A stretch of DNA of 9,788 bases. Origin: DAOMOD01 sp964526035. GTDB lineage: Bacteria > Pseudomonadota > Gammaproteobacteria > Xanthomonadales > BPKI01. The stretch lies in NCBI GenBank assembly GCA_964526035.1, contig CAZGKE010000132.1:1-9788 (forward strand), read 5' to 3'. The notes under the pieces are model-generated. The model made no database searches. It was not told where the DNA came from and was given only the letters and a program-made list of their open reading frames with translations. A program made the translations under genes and the position numbers. This document shows positions 6,640 through 9,788 of the stretch, piece after piece; the stretch's first letter is position 1, and every line of letters starts with the position of its first letter.

Positions 6640-7440
6640 ATGGACCTGATCCAGCTCGTCATCCTCGCCGTCGTCCAGGCACTCACCGAGTTTCTCCCGG
6701 TGTCGAGTTCCGCCCATCTCGGGCTGGCCGGATTCTTCTTCGACTGGGCGTACCAGGGGGTGCTGGTCGACCTGATGCTGCATTTCGGCACGTTGATCGC
6801 CGTGCTGGTGTACTTCCGTCGCGACCTGCTCGAGCTGGCGCGCGCCGGCTTGGCCATCCGTCCGGGACAGCCGCTCGACGCAAATCAGCGTCTGGGGGTC
6901 GGAATCCTCATCGCCACCGTCCCGGCCGGAATCGTGGGTCTTGCTATCGGCACCGACGCGGACCATCTGCGCCACCCGCTGCTGATCGCGGTCACTCTCA
7001 TCGTGTTCGGCATCATCCTCGGGCTGGCCGATCGCACCGGCAGCAAGCAGGGCAGGCTCAGCGACATCGGCCTCAGGGACGCCCTGGTGATTGGCGCGGC
7101 GCAGGCGCTGGCGTTGATTCCCGGCGTATCCCGGTCGGGCATCTGCATTACTGCCGGACTGTTCCTCGGACTTGATCGTGAAGCTGCGGCACGCTACGCA
7201 TTCTTCCTGGCGGTGCCGATCACGGCGGCCGCCAGCCTGCTGGGCGGGCTGCAGGCGCTGGACCACGGGCACGAGCTGCGTCCCATCCACTTTGCGCTCG
7301 GCATCGGCGTGTCTGCGTTGGTCGGGCTGGCGTGCATCCATGTTCTTCTCGGCGTGCTGCGCCGCTTCGGCACCGCGCCGTTCGTCGCCTATCGGCTCGT
7401 GCTCGGCGTCGTGGTGATCGGACTCTATTGGCTGCGCTGA
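6640..7440 (+). CDS. uppP: Undecaprenyl-diphosphatase UppP (BacA)
   Basis: A 266-residue polytopic inner-membrane enzyme that removes a phosphate from undecaprenyl diphosphate, regenerating the lipid carrier for peptidoglycan and other envelope glycans. Loss or gain of this activity affects bacitracin sensitivity in known species. The first signature, QALTEFLPVSSSAH (13-26), carries Glu17, Ser23 and His26, equivalent to Glu21, Ser27 and His30 of E. coli. The second, PGVSRSG (161-167), holds the catalytic Arg165. Several hydrophobic helices span the rest of the chain, and the length is typical (265-275). Ala14 and Ala25 replace the Gly seen in many homologues, a common variation in gammaproteobacteria. 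The ATG at 6640 leads into the first helix as expected; no clear ribosome binding site precedes it (the nearest GAGG is about 20 bases away). It stands 96 bases after the PEBP gene behind a hairpin, so it is probably a separate unit. Confidence 0.97.
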   Translation: MDLIQLVILAVVQALTEFLPVSSSAHLGLAGFFFDWAYQGVLVDLMLHFGTLIAVLVYFRRDLLELARAGLAIRPGQPLDANQRLGVGILIATVPAGIVGLAIGTDADHLRHPLLIAVTLIVFGIILGLADRTGSKQGRLSDIGLRDALVIGAAQALALIPGVSRSGICITAGLFLGLDREAAARYAFFLAVPITAAASLLGGLQALDHGHELRPIHFALGIGVSALVGLACIHVLLGVLRRFGTAPFVAYRLVLGVVVIGLYWLR

Positions 7441-7520
7441 AGGCAGTGCGGGTCCGAGACCACATCTGAACGCGACGCCCGTCCGCTGGCAAGACCGGCA
7501 ACCCCGCGGCGGAGGATTCC

Positions 7521-7537
7521 AGCCGGCCTGCCGGTTT
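7521..7537 (+). terminator. Weak hairpin between uppP and the cardiolipin synthase gene
   Basis: A stem formed by AGCCGG and CCGGTT (one G-T pair) around a 4-base loop is followed by only three T residues. It could be a weak terminator for uppP, 80 bases after its stop. The remaining part of the 146-base gap (7441-7586) shows nothing else I can support. Confidence 0.25.
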
Positions 7538-7586
7538 CCCCCGATCCCCCGGGACGAGGCCGTACGACTTCGCGCACAATCCGCAT

Positions 7587-8645
7587 ATGGCCGATGTGGT
7601 TCTGCACTCGGAAGGTGACGCGTTGTATGCGGCGATGCTCGAAGACATCGCCGCAGCGCAGGAGATCGTGCGGCTGGAGACCTACATCTTCGCCTGCGAC
7701 GAGATCGGCCAGCGCTTCATCGATGCCCTGGTCGAGCGTGCCCGCAGCGGCGTGCGCGTGTATTTCCGCATCGACGCGGCAGGATCGTTCGGCCAGGTGT
7801 CACGTGCCGTCTCCCGACGGCTGCGCGAGGCCGGCGTGCGCTTCCGACGCTGGCGTCGCTGGAGCTGGCGCCAGCCATTCACCGTCCATCGCCGCAATCA
7901 CCGCAAGCTTCTGGTAATCGATCGCCGCTGCGTGTACCTGGGCGGCTTCAACATCCATCGCGAGTGCTCACGAGAGCACTATGGCGAGGCGCGATGGATG
8001 GACCTGCACGTGCGACTGACCGGCCCCGTAGTCGGCGACGCCGCGCTGCTGTTCGACAACGACGGCAGGATTCCAGCGCGCTGGCGCTCGCGCTCGCGAC
8101 GCGGTCGCTACCTACTACCCAACAAGACCAGGCGTCTGCGTGCGCTCCTGCACCGCGTGTTCCACCGCGCCTTCGCCCGGGCCGAGCGCCGCGTGTGGCT
8201 CACCACGCCCTACTTCGTTCCCGACAGCCGCACGCAGCGCGAGCTTTGCGCCGCGGTGCAGCGTGGGGTCGATGTACGCCTGCTGGTGCCGGGCAAAAGC
8301 GACGTGCCCATCACCCAATGGGCGGGGCGCGCCGCTTATTCGCGCCTGCTCGACGCCGGCGTGCGCATCTTCGAGTTCCGTCCGCGGGTGCTGCATGCCA
8401 AGACCCTGCTTGTCGATGAGTGCTGGAGTACGGTGGGGACAGCCAACATCGACTACCGCAGTTTCTTCATCAACGACGAGGTCAACGCGGTCTTCGAGGA
8501 TCCCGCAGTGAACGCGGTACTGGCGGCACGCTTTCTTTCCGATCTCGACGAATCGCGCGAAGTGCGTCTGCGCCCGTGGCGCCGCCGTCGCTGGTTCAAC
8601 TGGTTTCCGGAAATGATCGGCTACCTGGCGCGGCGCTGGCTGTAG
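7587..8645 (+). CDS. clsB: Cardiolipin synthase ClsB-like, phospholipase D family
   Basis: A 352-residue protein with two phospholipase-D HKD motifs. The first is HRKLLVID (His105, Lys107, Asp112), followed by the conserved GGFN (119-122). The second is HAKTLLVD (His270, Lys272, Asp277), followed by GTANID (284-289). Enzymes of this kind join phosphatidyl groups to make cardiolipin at the inner membrane. TPYFVPD (207-213) and the RSFFINDEV stretch after the second motif match bacterial cardiolipin synthases. There are no N-terminal transmembrane helices, which argues for the ClsB type rather than ClsA; it is shorter than E. coli ClsB (about 413). The middle (about 162-187) and the C-terminus are strongly Arg-rich and probably bind anionic lipid. 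The ATG at 7587 opens directly into the first domain; no ribosome binding site is visible. The gene symbol is tentative: another PLD-family transferase cannot be excluded. Convergent with ubiE. Confidence 0.88.
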   Translation: MADVVLHSEGDALYAAMLEDIAAAQEIVRLETYIFACDEIGQRFIDALVERARSGVRVYFRIDAAGSFGQVSRAVSRRLREAGVRFRRWRRWSWRQPFTVHRRNHRKLLVIDRRCVYLGGFNIHRECSREHYGEARWMDLHVRLTGPVVGDAALLFDNDGRIPARWRSRSRRGRYLLPNKTRRLRALLHRVFHRAFARAERRVWLTTPYFVPDSRTQRELCAAVQRGVDVRLLVPGKSDVPITQWAGRAAYSRLLDAGVRIFEFRPRVLHAKTLLVDECWSTVGTANIDYRSFFINDEVNAVFEDPAVNAVLAARFLSDLDESREVRLRPWRRRRWFNWFPEMIGYLARRWL

Positions 8646-8654
8646 CGGGGTGCG

Positions 8655-8671
8655 AGGACTTGTTCAAGCCT
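8655..8671. other. Imperfect hairpin between convergent clsB-like and ubiE genes
   Basis: AGG-A-CTTG and CAAG-CCT form a 7-pair stem with one bulged A in the 67-base convergent gap. No T-tract follows on either strand. It is the only structure I see where two convergent transcripts must end, so it is a weak bidirectional terminator candidate. Confidence 0.22.
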
Positions 8672-8712
8672 GTGCGAATGCAACGGCTCAACCGGTCACG
8701 ACCGCTGCAGGC

Positions 8713-9462
8713 TCAGACCCGCGCGCCTGAATGGATCGCCACGATGCCGCCGGACAGGTTGCGCACGCGGCAGGCGGCAAAGCCGGCGCGCTCCATCATC
8801 GCCTTCAGGGTTTCCTGGTCCGGATGCTTGCGGATCGATTCCGCCAGGTAGCGGTAGCTCTCCTCATCCTTCGCCACCGCACGCCCGAGGCGCGGCAGGA
8901 TCTGGAACGAATAGAGATCGTAGGCCGGCTTGAGCAGGCTCGACTTCACCTGCGAGAACTCCAGCACCAGCGCGCGTCCGCCGATCTTCAGCACGCGATG
9001 CATTTCTTCCAGCGCCTTCTCCTTGCGGGTGACATTGCGCAGACCGAAGGCGATGGTGACGATGTCGAAGCTGCGCTCGGGAAAAGGCAGCGCTTCGGCG
9101 TTGGCCTGGATGAAGCTCAGATTGCGCACCATGCCGCGGTCGGTCAGACGCTCGCGGCCGACATCTAGCATGGCGCCGTTGATGTCCGAAAGCACGATCT
9201 CGCCTCTCTCACCGACCTTGGGATGCAGCAGCGCGGCGATGTCGCCCGTGCCGCCGGCCAGATCCAGCACGCGCATGCCCTCACGCACGCCAGCGGTGGC
9301 CGCGAAGTGGCGTTTCCACAGCCGGTGCACGCCAAGCGACATGAGATCGTTCATCACGTCGTAGTTGCGCGCCACCGAGGTGAAGACCTCGCCGACCAGC
9401 TGCTGCTTGTCCTCGATCGCAACTTCGCGGAAGCCGAAGTGCGTGGTGTCTTTCTCGCTCAT
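8713..9462 (-). CDS. ubiE: Ubiquinone/menaquinone biosynthesis C-methyltransferase UbiE
   Basis: A 249-residue SAM-dependent methyltransferase that adds the ring C-methyl group in ubiquinone (and, where present, menaquinone) synthesis. Class I methyltransferase motifs are intact: VLDLAGGTGDIA (65-76) for SAM binding, LSDINGAML (91-99) with the acidic residue for the ribose, NAEALPFPERSFDIVTIAFG (121-140) and LRNV (141-144), then HRVLKIGGRALVLEFS (155-170). The C-terminal LSGGIVAIHSG (236-246) is the UbiE family signature. Length matches E. coli UbiE (251). The start at 9462 (MSEKDTTHFGF) is the canonical one; the frame continues upstream to 9543, but only through the overlapping DUF971 gene. 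The ATG shares one base with that gene's stop (TGATG), so translation is probably coupled, which also explains the missing ribosome binding site. ubiJ and ubiB, often next in gammaproteobacteria, are not downstream here. Confidence 0.97.
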   Translation of the reverse strand: MSEKDTTHFGFREVAIEDKQQLVGEVFTSVARNYDVMNDLMSLGVHRLWKRHFAATAGVREGMRVLDLAGGTGDIAALLHPKVGERGEIVLSDINGAMLDVGRERLTDRGMVRNLSFIQANAEALPFPERSFDIVTIAFGLRNVTRKEKALEEMHRVLKIGGRALVLEFSQVKSSLLKPAYDLYSFQILPRLGRAVAKDEESYRYLAESIRKHPDQETLKAMMERAGFAACRVRNLSGGIVAIHSGARV

Positions 9463-9788
9463 CAGGGAATTATTGCACCCGGCGGGGGCGCCGCGCTGCG
9501 CGCGTGGCCGGCTTCGGCCAAGGCATCGAGATAGGCCTGCCACATCTGGGCCTGGCGGCTGCCGATGTCGTGAAGGTAGGCCCAGGAGAAGATGCCGGTT
9601 TCGTGCCCGTCGTCAAAGCGCAGCAGCACCGCATAGTTGCCGACCTGTTCCACCGCGGTGATCGCAACCTGTTCCTTGCCCACCTGCAGCACGCGCTGTT
9701 CGGGTCCATGCCCCTGCACCTCGGCCGAAGGCGAATGCACACGCAGAAACTCGCAAGGAAAGCAAAAACGCTCCCCGGAGTCGAACTC
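9462..9788 (-). CDS. DUF971 (gamma-butyrobetaine hydroxylase-like N-terminal domain) protein, 5' end outside window
   Basis: The frame is open on the minus strand to the right edge, giving the last 108 residues of a small DUF971 protein. The fold is the zinc-binding N-terminal domain also seen in gamma-butyrobetaine hydroxylases; free-standing bacterial members have no firm function, though the family has been linked to iron-sulfur protein biology. The core SPSAEVQGHGP (residues 19-29 of the fragment) and the FDDGHETGIFSWAYLHDIG region are diagnostic. The strand EFDSGERFCFPCEFLRV at the edge belongs to the domain, so the GTG at 9740 is an internal codon and not the start. The two cysteines (FCFPCEF) are absent from many homologues' equivalent position as I recall it. 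The C-terminal tail is Ala/Pro-rich. It precedes ubiE in many gammaproteobacteria, and here the stop and start overlap (TGATG). Confidence 0.92.
   Translation of the reverse strand, partial: EFDSGERFCFPCEFLRVHSPSAEVQGHGPEQRVLQVGKEQVAITAVEQVGNYAVLLRFDDGHETGIFSWAYLHDIGSRQAQMWQAYLDALAEAGHARSAAPPPGAIIP

Noticed and set aside
5839..7341. A 500-residue open frame on the minus strand across the PEBP gene and uppP
   Set aside because: It is antisense to two genes with unmistakable family motifs. Its protein is rich in Arg, Gln, His and Asp with no domain, the pattern expected from the complement of GC-rich coding DNA.
6549..7449. GGCAGTGC found shortly after the stops of both the PEBP gene and uppP
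   Set aside because: Only 8 bases are shared, the second copy lacks the matching inverted arm, and such 8-mers recur by chance in GC-rich DNA.
9463..9543. 27-residue upstream extension of UbiE
   Set aside because: It lies inside the DUF971 gene in another frame and is absent from the UbiE family; MSEKDTTHFGF is the canonical start.
1..9788. Search for CRISPR arrays, tRNA or rRNA genes, insertion sequences and phage or toxin-antitoxin genes
   Set aside because: No direct repeat series, cloverleaf, transposase motif or small paired antitoxin/toxin frame was seen; the gaps are short and the genes are core-type.

Overview
The window is GC-rich DNA (about two thirds G+C by eye) with dense, mostly co-directional genes. 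It reads as a chromosomal stretch of a gammaproteobacterium. UbiE with a DUF971 gene directly upstream, and a YqiJ/YqiK (E. coli-type) flotillin module, both fit that class. A Xanthomonadales- or Nevskiales-like host is my guess only. I see no IS element, tRNA, rRNA, CRISPR array or phage gene.

Region 1 (1-3594, + strand) is a membrane-integrity operon: the 3' end of an unrecognised gene, a PspA/IM30 coiled-coil protein, a YqiJ-type membrane protein with an OB-like C-terminal domain, and a YqiK-type flotillin. The first three genes overlap by 4 bases at each junction (ATGA, then GTGA), so they are probably translationally coupled. The flotillin follows after 80 bases with its own strong ribosome binding site.

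Region 2 (3595-6543, + strand) starts with a 211-base gap holding a plausible sigma-70 promoter. It then carries a large TPR protein whose C-terminus looks like a decayed sulfotransferase domain. Seventeen bases later comes a YbhB/YbcL (PEBP, Raf-kinase-inhibitor-like) protein.

Region 3 (6640-8645, + strand) holds two lipid-metabolism enzymes in separate transcription-unit-like positions: undecaprenyl-diphosphatase UppP (lipid carrier recycling for peptidoglycan) and a ClsB-like phospholipase-D-family cardiolipin synthase with two intact HKD motifs.

Region 4 (8713-9788, - strand) runs convergently. A DUF971 gene, cut by the right edge of the window, overlaps the start of ubiE (ubiquinone/menaquinone C-methyltransferase) by one base (TGATG).

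Most genes act at or on the cytoplasmic membrane: stress sensing and microdomains (PspA, YqiJ, YqiK), lipid carrier recycling, cardiolipin synthesis and quinone synthesis. Apart from the first operon this is probably loose clustering, not one system. The best leads for new biology are the unrecognised gene coupled to the PspA-YqiJ-YqiK module and the TPR protein with the degenerate sulfotransferase-like tail.
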